Positions 11,901-23,900 of a stretch of DNA of 64,000 nt are shown in pieces. The position numbers were made by a program, and so were the translations under genes. Origin of the DNA: Trogon surrucura (Eukaryota; Chordata; Aves; Trogoniformes; Trogonidae); NCBI GenBank assembly GCA_020746105.1, contig CM036617.1, positions 179,270,412-179,334,411 of the forward strand, in the 5' to 3' direction. How positions within the stretch are numbered: position 1 is the stretch's first letter; each line of letters begins with the position of its first letter. The notes under the pieces are model-generated. The model was given only the letters and a program-made list of their open reading frames with translations, had not been told where the DNA came from and ran no database searches.

Positions 11901-14900
11901 TTTACCAGTTATTTCACATATCTTTTTGACAGTAGCTATCAAAGTAGACTCCTTTAAAGTCTTACTTCTGAGTTAATGGTGTCAAAATAGGATCAAAGTT
12001 AAATTGCTTTATTCCACTTGGAAATTTTTTATTTTTATTTCTTTGGCTTGAGCAAGTTGTGTGTTAAGGGAAAAAAAGTACTCAGGTGCACTGTTTTTAT
12101 TATTGCAATAAATTTTCTCAAAACTTTTTGGCTGTCATTTTATAGTATTCCAAAATAGAAATTTGGTGAACAGAATTTGCATTGTAGTCTGAGATTTGGA
12201 ATGACTAGTCAGAAATGTTGAACAGCTTGAGAAGCAGTTTTCATGAACTGACCTTGAATTTACACGGTTTAGAAGCTTCTATTGATTTTTCTTTTTCCTT
12301 CTTTTTTTTTATTTTGTTTTTTTTTGACTAGGCAGGAACTTTGGGTCCATCAGGCTTATATTTCAGCACACAAAGAAATGCAACACTTAATAACTTACCT
12401 GAAGTTTATAAATAGTGGATACTTCCTCAGTTTTCTCTTGCAGTAGCAATGATACAACTCTGTAATATACTCCTCACTTTTTTTTTTTAAAGAGCTCTGT
12501 ATCCCAAGGTGACTATTTGGTGGTTCTAGTGCCCTTTCAACTAGTAGGCAACAGATGCCAAGGAATAAACTTTGCACCTTACAATATGTGCAGGGAGGCA
12601 GGAGAGAGAAATCATGTGGTGCTGAGGCAGCGTATCGTCCTGCCAGGAACAGGGACTTGGGGGTCGTGAGCAGACCCGAGCCGTGCTCCCCTGCCTGTCT
12701 CCACAGGGAGCTTCTCAAGGATGGCTGGCGAAGCCCTCTGGGCGTGAGATTAGGGAGGAAGGAGCAGGAAAAGTGCCATTAGTGGTCAGTTGGCCTCTGA
12801 TGATTTAGAGAGCGTTGAATCCTAGATGGAAGAGGCTGTGTTTTCCTTCATGGGTCACGGGGTAAGTGCATCTATAGCAGTCCATTCGCAGCAGCTGTCA
12901 AGCTGTGAATAAAGACATTGGGATTTGTGTGTCACAGGAGCCACTCCTGTGTTGAAACGCCAGGATTCTCCTAAAACCTCTCTCTGCTATAACTGATGCC
13001 TGACCAGTTGGTATGCCTGTGGCATACCAAGTAACAGGCTACATGGGCTAAATGTTTACTGTATACAGTTCGGCTCCATCTGGAATAATCTGACTTCTTT
13101 CCCATAAAATCCTTATGAAAAAAGACTTCATAAATAGGTGGTGAACAGCTCATGTTACAAATTCTGGTTTGTTGGGTTTGGTTTTGTGGATTTTTTTTTT
13201 TTCTAAGTAAGAGAAACAGAAGTGAGTAGGCATGGGAACCTTACAAACAAACTGGGCTCTTCAAACACTTTCTAAAGTGCCCTGCAATAGTAATACATCC
13301 TTGTAACTATTGTTGTCATTTACTTATTATGTGTTTTGTGAATTTCAGTCTGAATCCAAGCTTTTCAATGGCTCTGAAAAGGACATCTCTTTATCTTCAA
13401 GCAAACTTACAAAAAAAGAATCTCTCAAGGTGAATTCATTTCCAAGTAACTCCTCATGAACTATAAATGCATTCACGTAGTTTTACCATATTCTTTAACA
13501 AGAAGACAAAAATGCCAGGTAGTGATAAGACCTATGGAATATTTAAGTATTGTGAGAAATCATGGTGTTGATTCTCTTCAAATCTAACTGTACTGTTACT
13601 TGACTATAGGCTTCTATAATGCTGTCTTTAAGACAGCACAAGACTGTAGGATAACTCAGAAGGTTATAGGGCAATTCAAGTTGGCAGGGACCTCAGGACA
13701 TCTACATGCAATGAAACAATGGATTGAACTATCAAAGTTACGATTTGCGTACAGTAACTGTGGGTTTTGTACTGCCCTTTTCCCCCTGTGTTGTAAGAAC
13801 TCCACCTTTTGGCAGATGTTGTGTCAGAAGAAACATAAAATTATTTGCCTCTAAAAGAGGGAGATACATTGCTTCAAATTTCTTCTGTGGAGGGAAAGTA
13901 ATTAGTGGGTAAAAACTACTGATCTGATAATGTACCTGGACCTCTGAATCTAGGCCAAATTTGGTGTTGTACTTTACACAGGAATGGAAAGGGGGATGAC
14001 GGTTGGTTTGTTTGGTTCGTTTTCCCCTGTGATTCTAACAAAATTTTCAAAGTTCTCAGTCTGCAAGTTGCAGAAGAAGGTGAATTTGGTTGTGTTGTAG
14101 CTGCTCTTAAATAGCTATTCACACCTTCAAGTCAAATACAGTGTTTTAAAGCTAAGTCCCTGTATCTGTATTGCAGACTGAATTTGTCAGATGTTTCCTC
14201 AGCTTATGCTGATAGATGTCTTTTTGTGCTCTAATTACTGGCTCATGGCTGTGGCATTGTAAATATGTTTGTTATTATTTGCAGGTTCAAAAGAGAAATT
14301 ACAGAGAAGAAAAGAAAAGAGCTACAAAAGAGTTGCTTAGCACTATCACGGACCCATCTGTTATTGTTATGGCTGACTGGCTGAAGGTCAGAATCCAAGT
14401 GTGAAACCTGAGTTGAAGAAGCAGCAGCTGCTTTCTGACCAGAACAGAAAAGGCTCAATCTTTTACTTGCTGTTAATGTTTTTCTACAAGCACAGCAGCC
14501 GCTAATTGCATCCCATGGTCTTGGTGCTCAAATCCTAGGGGAATAATAGAGGAACCTAGCTCCCACTTACTGCAGTCACCACAGTCACATATGTCACAGA
14601 ATCGTGTGTCTTGTGTGTACAGCCATTAACTTCAGATATGTTGGCTTCACATTTCTTATTTTGTCCTTTTTAATTTACACTTTGCATTGAAGCTCTGTTA
14701 CATCTGTTAACAATAATGAAAACGGTTTAGTCATATATCTGAATACAGTTTGTGTATTTCTAGTAACTTTACTTTCTTAAGAACTAACTGTCTTCTAATA
14801 CTGGTACAAATGGTGAGGAATTAATTTCTCAAAGATAGCAGTCAGTATCATCAACAGTAGTGCAGTATATAATTCCTTAAATTTGTAAATGTATTCCTTG

Positions 14901-17900
14901 GAAATTCTATAAGGGAAAAGATCCATTACCTATTTTCACATTTGGCTCCACATAGGAGCTTGTCTGGAAAGAGGTTCTCCAGTTTTTGCAAAAATCAGTG
15001 TAAACAGGTTAAAACATTGCTCGGAGGTCAAGTTGGCATTCAGTCCTGCAGACACAGAGGTAATTAAAATCCAGAGTTGGCAGAATTGATGCAAGGAGTC
15101 TAATCAGATGTGCAAATTCAGGGACTTGAAAGGATCTTATATTTTACAGATGGGTTGAAGCTAACAGCTGTTGTAAGAGGTTTTATCTAAGAAATTAAAA
15201 TGTATCTGAGGTATTTTGTGAATATCCTATTTTTCTTATCACATGTCTGCCCTATTTTCAAAGGAACTCTTTTTCCAATGTTATCCTGTCTTCATGCTGG
15301 ATAGGAAAATTCGTGAAGGTTTCAGATGATTTGTCGTACTTCCCATATCTGGGTATGTGTATACCCATTTGTAGCATAAGTATTAATCAAGACAAAAATG
15401 GAACGAGTGAGCATTGAAATTGTACCTTTGTATTGTCTTTGATAAACCTGGGTAAACTTTTGATAGACCTGATAAACTTTGCTTGAAGTGAAGGCTAATA
15501 AAAAATTACAGTCTTAATTTTCATTTTGTGAAGGGGGGATAGTTTTGGTATTGACTTCACTGAGCTATAACCGTATCTATTTATTTTCTAGATTCGTGGT
15601 ACCTTGAAAAGCTGGACCAAACTGTGGTGTGTACTGAAACCTGGAGTGTTGCTTGTTTACAAAACCCCCAAAAATGGCCAATGGGTGGGAACAGTGCTCC
15701 TGAACGCTTGTGAACTCATTGAGAGGCCTTCTAAAAAAGATGGCTTTTGTTTCAAACTTTTTCATCCTTTGGAGCAGTCCATATGGGCTATAAAGGTTAG
15801 TGGTAGCATATATGGTTCATAACGGATAACTAGCGTTAGCCAGCTGTGAATAAAGACAACCTTAGTGAACAACTGAACTGCATTTTCTATTATAACTTTA
15901 ATGGTTTGTTTATTTTGAATATAAGCCTTTAACATCCAGTCCTCTTCATCACAAAAAAAATATGATTTATGCTGTTACGTGTACTTAAATAACTTCAGCA
16001 GTGTGGTGTGCAGAGGGATACTGTTAAAGAAGTTAATGCCATCGCTGGCAATGATGGGAAAGGAATGAGTGTATAACATTGTATTTTACCTCAGTTCAAT
16101 GTGAGAAATTAAGGAGGGAAGTGATTTGCCAAAATGAAAGAACTAGGGTGCGTTATAAAAACTTCTCAGCTTCCAACCCTATCTTTGTGTAGTAAAATGA
16201 CAGGCTAGTTCAATTTGCTTTTAATGGTAGAAATTCAGATTATTTCCTTGTGCAATAATAGCTTATATTGCAAGTTGTTAGCCAGTTGTTTTCCTTTTGG
16301 CTACAATTTTAGGAAGATAAATGTTTTCGTTCAGTTCTGATGTCTGTCATACATGGCATAAACTTGTAAGCAGCTCTTCTCTGTAAGTACTGAAAAGCAC
16401 AGTGTCTTGTGCACAGCAAAGATTTATTTCAATTTCTTGTAAGAATCTTTAATGTTTGCTATTACTCATTGCTTATACTCTAGTAAAACTATTGTAGTCC
16501 TTGTTTGGCGTTTGCCTATGGAGAGGGGGTGGGGAAGCACAGCACAAGTGAACGTATTTACCACCTGAAATGATGTCTTTCTTTAGATGAAATTGCTGTA
16601 CAAGATTAAGACCCGTGTAATAATAAATTAATTATGCCCTCTGCAGCATAAATCGTAAGAGAGCTATTAATTGTGAGACTGTATCTTCTGAGTCTTGATA
16701 TAGAAGTATTGTCACATCTGTAAATGCTGCGTTGACTTTTGTGTTCCTTATCTCTAGACTGGGAAGTCAGTCAGCTAATATAATTCCTGGTGTTTGTTTG
16801 TAGTCTTTCTGAATCGTTAACCATTATCAGCGTTAACTAAATTTACCACACTTAGATCAAATCCTTTATAGTTGCCTTTGAATTATTTTAATGTTGCTTA
16901 GGAGGACTGTTCAGTAATTAGCGGTGATCTCACATTTGCAGAACAGAAACTTCATATCTCTTTTCAAAGCTCTAGGGTTTGGTGTTAATGTGCTTTAATT
17001 ATTTATGATCATGTGTACATACATTGCAAAGTGGTGGCCTGTCTGCAGAAGATCACAAATCAGACTTATATTTCTTTATTGCTTGGCAATGAGAAATGGA
17101 TTTGTTTGTTTTTTTAACTAGATATTTAGAATTTAGAGGACATGCCCCACCAGATTTTTACTTTTTTAAGGTAGGTCAAATTTTGAACCTGAACAAGTTG
17201 ATATTGTCCATTCTAAATGTGCTGAGAGCTGGAGTGGCGTTTGTTCATTTTGGTATGGCTATTTGCAGTTGAGAATTTCTGGATTTAATTAGATGAAAGG
17301 CCTTGAAATTTGAAACTTTTTTCTGCCTTGTTTACCTAGTCAATTATTATGTCCTAGTTACAGATTTATTATTGTGAGGCAAACTTCTGTAAGAGCAATT
17401 GACTGATTTACAGAGTAGATTTACCAGAACAAGCATGAAGTCTAAGGCAAAATGAGCTCAGTCTGCAGTCAGTGCAGGAAGATGACACTGCAAGAAACAT
17501 TTACAGAGGTATAGGTACTGCAGGAGATTTTCTCACTCGAACACACCTCCCACAGTTTGTTCTTCTGGCAGAGAGCAAATTCTCTTCTGCAGTAGTTTGT
17601 GGCCAGTCACTTCACACACTCCCTGAAGCCTGTTGCTGTTGTCTTTGATGTTCCTCCTGTGCTCCAGGCTCAGAGGCACTGCTGTACTTTGCTCTGTCTT
17701 CCTCATATGCCTGGTCCTGATGCCATTTCAGTTTTCTAAATTCAGTAACTAGAAAAGTTCCCGCAAGTCATTTTTTATGAGTATATTTAAGTGCGACTGC
17801 TTATCAGTTTTTGTAGCTTCCTCTGAATGTTCATGGCGTTTGAGTTTTATTGGCATGAATATTCTGTAGGAAGTAAACTTCAAAGTTGTTTTCATCTAGT

Positions 17901-20900
17901 GGAATTTTTGACTTGCCCATTACCTTGTATTGGAGTAGTTGCACCATCGTTCTGTCAGGAACAGAGGCAATCCAAATAAAGTTACCTGTCAAATGGAAAC
18001 TAATGTCTCTCCTGTACAGAACACAAATATACTGAAAATTGATTTTGAAAACATGATGTGTAATACCAAGGAAAAATGTCCAGTGCTTTTTGGAACAGTA
18101 ATCAGTTAAAGGAAATCCAAGTCCATGAGCAGTTATTCCAAAATAAATCAACCTACTTAAACGTTTGCTGCAAATTATTCATTTGGTTTTAATCAATGTA
18201 GTGTCGAAGCACCTAGTGGAGTAGAGCTTCATTGCATTTTAAGAAAAAACAAAAAACCCCACACTTATCTCTAAATTATAGCTGTCTGGTACAAAGCAAG
18301 TAGCATACCCTGCATGCCCACAGTGTAACCCTAGAGGGGAGCTCTCGGGGCGGAGGCCCCTGCCCTTAGCCCGCAGCCTGCGAGTTTCGAGGGCTTGTGA
18401 TGGCCGAGGCCTCTGCTCGGTGCCGGTGCCCCCGCGGTGCCGCAGTTCTCTCTGTGCAGCACCCTGGCACCTCTGCCTGGCGCTGTGCCTCCAGGCGGTC
18501 CCCTCCCCAGGGGCATGGAGGCAGCAGGACCTCTCCCATGCCCGTCCACCCTCGGGGCGAGGAGTGCTCGTGCATGGGCTTGTCCCTTCTGGTTCTCGAC
18601 GCCCGCTAAGTCCTAATCCCCGCGTTGCCACTCCGTCAAAAACTTGTCATAGGCACGCCTTGCAGCTCGCTCAGAGCGGGGCTGAGGTTTGGAATCTTGT
18701 TTCTAACACCCAAGTTGCTTCGTAACAGTCAATATGGAGTAACACCCAAGTTGCTGTTCCTCCATATTGACTGTTAAGGAGTTTCTGAACATCATTTACA
18801 CCAGCACTAGCTTGCCTGTTATCGGGATTTAAGTGCCACCAAGACTCCTTGTTACCCACCTCTCACACCCTCAGAAACGTTCTGGCTGTTTCATTTGCTT
18901 GCTTCTAAAATATCTGCCTTTATCTGCTTTTGCTCAAAACTTCTGCTGGCTTTCCAATTCCCTCTTCTAAGCCTTGTACTGGCTTTTCATTAGGCTTCTC
19001 TGCGGGGAATCAGTCAGGACCAAAAATGTGTTAACTCCTCATCAGTTAGGCAGGCTTAACCCAGCTTTCAATGATAGCTTCAAGTATGTTTAATACAGCC
19101 CTCTTTGCCTATCAGTTGCTTGAAAGTTACCATACGTAAACTTTTCTGAATGGATTTTCAAATGGTCTTTAGCATTTTATTCCAAAATGCAGTTTGACAG
19201 AAATGGAAAGGTCTTTTGGATGTATTTTGAAATGTGACAGACTTCATAGTGAAAATTAAACACTGACATTTGACATCTTTTCTGTGTCTCTTGATTGAAC
19301 ATAATGTTATGATGTCCTGCTGATACCCTTTATAGAGAGACTTAAGCATCTAAATGTCTTTTATGGACGTGGGAATCATCTTGGTTTTTTTCTTCTTTTT
19401 TAAATGCCAACCCTACAGTCAGGCACCTAACTATTTTGTGGAAATAACTATGAGATAGGTTGAGGCAAATAGAGGGAGGGAGAAAAGGCTTCTATAGTAA
19501 TCCATAGTGTTTGAGTAGGAGGAGTTATTTCCGTTTTAATTACCAATTGGCTCATCTGTCTTCTCAGGACAGGCAAAAATCATGCAGTTCTGGAGCATAG
19601 GATACTGCTGAGATACCAAACACATTGTCATGTAAAGTAAGCCTAAAGTAGGTCACTGAAGAAGGCCTCCTGTTCTCTGCGAGGGTTTGGCTTGCCCTTG
19701 TGTGTCTGCCTACTACAAACCATAGCATCTGTGTATGAATTGAGAGAAACCTTTGCTTTCATCAGGAACGAATGGGACTGGAGGGGTGAGATACAGCTGC
19801 TGCACAAACAGGGGGTCTACTATTAGGCAACACTTTTTGTGAATCACAGAATTGTCAAGGCTGGAAAAGACCTCTGAGATCATCAAGCCCAGCCTCTGAC
19901 TCAACGCCATCACATCAGCAAATCAGCTCTCTTAAACCACCCCACAGGCATTTCTTTTGTTTCATTTGCTTTCAGTCCTACCTCTTCAACTGAAACACTG
20001 AACTGGGGAGGAATATCTTGTCCCTTGTCATCTCCAGGGATCCTCAGCCAGTGAGGGTGACTCTCTCATGGAGTTCCTTTTGATGCTTTTGTCATCTTGC
20101 TATAAGTAGCATCAGCAGAGCATTTACAAGTTACTGTACCGAATCAAATTTACAAAAAGAACCCCAAACAAATACCAAAAATTATTTGAATCCCAAAGAC
20201 CATTCTTTAAGTGGGGTTGAATTGGGAGCTATACTTAGAATGAAGTCCTTGAAGAAGAAATGCAGTAAAAGAGGGCTGTCCATCTTTCCATTCATGTCTT
20301 CATTAGATGTTGCTGAGTGACAGTAAATAGCCCTGCAGTGTGCCAGCTTATTACACTGAATGATAAACTGTAAAACTGAATGAAAATGCCTGATGCTGTT
20401 TGTTTTCTTTATTTCAAGGGTCCCAAAGGTGAAGCAGTTGGTTCTATAACTCAGCCATTGCCCAGCAGTTATTTGATCATCCGAGCCGCTTCAGAATCAG
20501 ATGGTAAATAGATATTTCAGTGTTTTTCCACAGTGACAGCAGTTAGTTGTTAAAAAGAGGTGGTTTTGGTTGTTTTACCATATCTGTTACAGCACTGTGA
20601 TTGTTGTTTAATCATTGTTAAGGTTCTGCCTTAGTGTGTATAATTGTGTTGGTACTAGTAGTTTTTCTTGGAAAATTTTAACCTGAAGAAACTGTCACAG
20701 AACTCCTTGCAGTTGTCTTGTTTTGGCTGGGTTAGAAGGAGAAATTGATTATTTCAGATTTAACTATATTAATGTATGTCTAGGTAGCCAAGCTAATGCC
20801 TTTCTAAAGTGCTAATGTGGACTAATGAAAGCATTTGTCTGTTATAAAGTGCAGCAGCTTAACAGAGTTCTAGTAGTAAAAATTCCTTCAAAATGCAGCT

Positions 20901-23900
20901 TTGTAACACCCTTCCTCGCTTGGAAGGTGGTGGTCAATATCAGTGCAACCACCTTCAAAGGTTACAGCGTGGAAACAAAATTTAAGGCTGTTGTGTAACT
21001 TTTTTTAACAGCTGGTTTCCTTCTGTTTAATTCAGCATACCCACTGCAGGCTTCAAAAATAGGACTCTGTTTGCCTTTTGTATTGAAAAATGGATTAGAT
21101 GCATCAAAATGAAGAAATAAGGAGTGGAAAGGAAAAACAAATTATTTAATTTTGAAAAAAAAATTTAGAATATGAGCTATTTACATTGAAGTGGCATTTA
21201 TATGTTATCATTATAGCTCGTTTTCCACGTTATTGTTGTATTACATGAGCAAATTTTGCTGACTGATACAGGGGGCCAGTTAGCTCACTCAGTTGGAGCG
21301 TGGTGCTAATAACACCAAGGTCACGGGTTTGATCCCTGTTGGGTCCCCATGTGTTGCCTGAGCCGTCCCCGCCCGTGACAGGGAGGTTGGATTAAATGAT
21401 CTCTAAGGTCCCTTCCAGCCTAGGCCATTCTATGATTCTATACAGTGAGCTAGGTTTCAAAACTAAAGCAGGACGGCAGGCAATTTTGCAGGAATTCAAC
21501 AGTCAGGGTCTGGCTGGAACTGTACTTGCATTAAGGAAGAAATGCTGGAATATGCTCTGAGCAGAAACACAATTTGTTTTGCTTGTCCTGCCCCAAAGCA
21601 TCGCTTGTACCAGAGTTGGGTAGCTGTGAGTTGTTTTTATGTACCCACCAAATTATAAAACCCAGTGCACGTAACATGGAACAACTCTGAAGCGTGTCTT
21701 CAAAGGCAGTGTAAGCAGACCCGAAAGGTTAGTGGAATTAGGAAATGGAAGCCGTATAGTTCAATTAAATCCTTAATTTTTCATCTAATAATAAATTTGT
21801 CTTTAGGCAGGTGTTGGATGGATGCTTTGGAGCTGGCATTGAAATGTTCAAGTTTGCTTAAACGTACAATGATTAGAGAAGGTAAAGACCACGATTTGAA
21901 CTCTTCAGCAGACAATACTCATGTCTCTTTCTATGGTCTGCTTCGTGCTAACAACTTGCACAGTGGAGAAAACTTACCGTAAGTGAATTATTTACTAAAT
22001 CTGATTGTCCTTTTTGGCAGAACCTTGCAGCAATAAATTCACCACAGGGAGAATCATTTTCTGGGACTGCAGTTAATTTTTGCTCCTGAATTCTCTCTGT
22101 ATGCCTTATTTGCACTGTGTTTGTATATTGTATGTGGATAAAATGAAAAAAAAAAATAAAATCTTTTTTCAAGCAAAGTGGATACAGAGGAAAGTTTGGT
22201 CTGAGGAACTTAAAGTTGAGTATCACATCAGTAAGTTTAAGTTCTTGGTTAAACTGTTAAAGCGTTATTTTTTTTTCATCTTGAATTTGATCACTCTTGT
22301 TACCTACACCTGAAAATAAGTCTTATACATGTGACAAAAGTTGGCAAATGTAAGTTGGTATTCTTTGGTTAAAGAAATGAATAATTCTGTCCTTAATGAA
22401 ATGGTTTTGGTATGTCTTGGCTTTGAATCGTCAGGTGGATGAATAGTGATTCAGTCATACTATTATTAAATTAAATGCACAACAGCTGAAATTACTTGGT
22501 ATCACCTGGTATCTAATGTCTGAGTGCCCTTGAGTAACTCCCTGTTTATTTCAATAAATACTTTCAGCCAGATTTGTGGGAGCATAAACTTCTGTGGAAA
22601 TATATTATTAAACAAGCTTAGGAATTAACGGGGTTTACAAACACTTCAATTATGTTACCAAAGTGCATTAGAAAATGTGAAATATTTAGTCACTTATGTG
22701 AAATAATTAGATCTGAAGCTTGCACCATGCACAGTTTCAATAATCTTCCACCCATTCAATGTGGTTTCAGGTGGATGTAAATTTGTTTCAGATAGTCCCT
22801 CCCACCCACTAAGATTTAGCCGCCCATCTGTCTTTTCTGAGTGAGTAGGAATTTTGTACTGCTGTTAAGAAAACACTCTTGTATTTGAGACAGAGGACCT
22901 GGACTGGAGGAAATGCTGTTTCTTCTGGCATAGATGGTCAAATTATTGCCCCTGGCCCAGATTCAAAGCCCTGCCCAGATGACCAAGCAGACTCAGCTAC
23001 AGTTTTGCTCCTTCTCTTATCTCATGGATACAATAGAACTGCTGTGTACAGTTCAGCTGGAAATCTGAACAGTAGTTTAATATCAGCAGCTGGCCCAGAT
23101 TACAATCACAGCAATTAGCTACAACTGTTAAGTCTAATTAAAACTAATGGTTTAATTAAGTAGATCTTTGGATATAGCATATTCTAAGAGTATTCAGTGT
23201 GCTTAACTATCTAAGCAGCAGAACCTGCAGGCCTAGTTTAATGCAGTTGGCAGGAGAGGGATAAGAAAGGTGAAAGCAATTTTAGCTTCAACTGAGAGCT
23301 AGCTTTAAGTACCTTAATAGCAAGATCAGATCCAAGGAAACATTGAACCAATATTTATTGAAGACGGTCACATGGAAAACAGGGATGAAGAAAAAGCAGA
23401 GGTATTCAATGCTGCTTTTTGTTTTGCTTCTGTATTTAGTAATACTGATCAACCTTGGGCTGCCTGGTCCTCTGAGTTGGAGGACCATGAGTGCAGGAAC
23501 AGTGCCTTTCCATTGTGAACAATGAAATTGTAAGAGACTAATTGCATCACCTGAATGTTCCTAAGTAGTTGGGACCTGGTGGGATTCATCCCGGAGTTCT
23601 GAAAAAGCCAGTGGATGTTATGGCAGGACTCCTCTTGATCCCAAAAGTCTTGGGAGTCTGGGGAGCTCCCTGCTGACTGGAAGCCAGCCAACAGGGAGTG
23701 GAACATCTCCATTATGAGGAAAGGCTGAAGGAGCTGGGTCTCATTAGCTTGGAGAAGAGGAGGCTGAGGGGTGACCTCATCAATGTTTATAGATGTGTAG
23801 ACAGTGAGTGTCAGGAGGATGGAGCCAGGCACTTCTCAGTGATGTCCAATGTTAGGACAAGGGGTAACGGTTACAAGCTGGAACATAGGAGGTTCCACAA

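Noticed and set aside
17831-18151. 106-codon minus-strand open frame with a protein-like composition
   Set aside because: I considered a retrocopy, but no family is recognisable and there is no poly(A) tail or flanking duplication.
21272-21350. A functional tRNA-Ile (AAT) gene
   Set aside because: The head continues directly into a CR1-type tail and the whole unit has target-site duplications, so it is a SINE. Stem pairing is also imperfect.
22879-23118. 79-codon open frame in an OSBPL8 intron as an extra exon
   Set aside because: No splice sites in phase with the neighbouring exons, and ORP8 has no counterpart; the join between exons 6 and 7 is complete without it.
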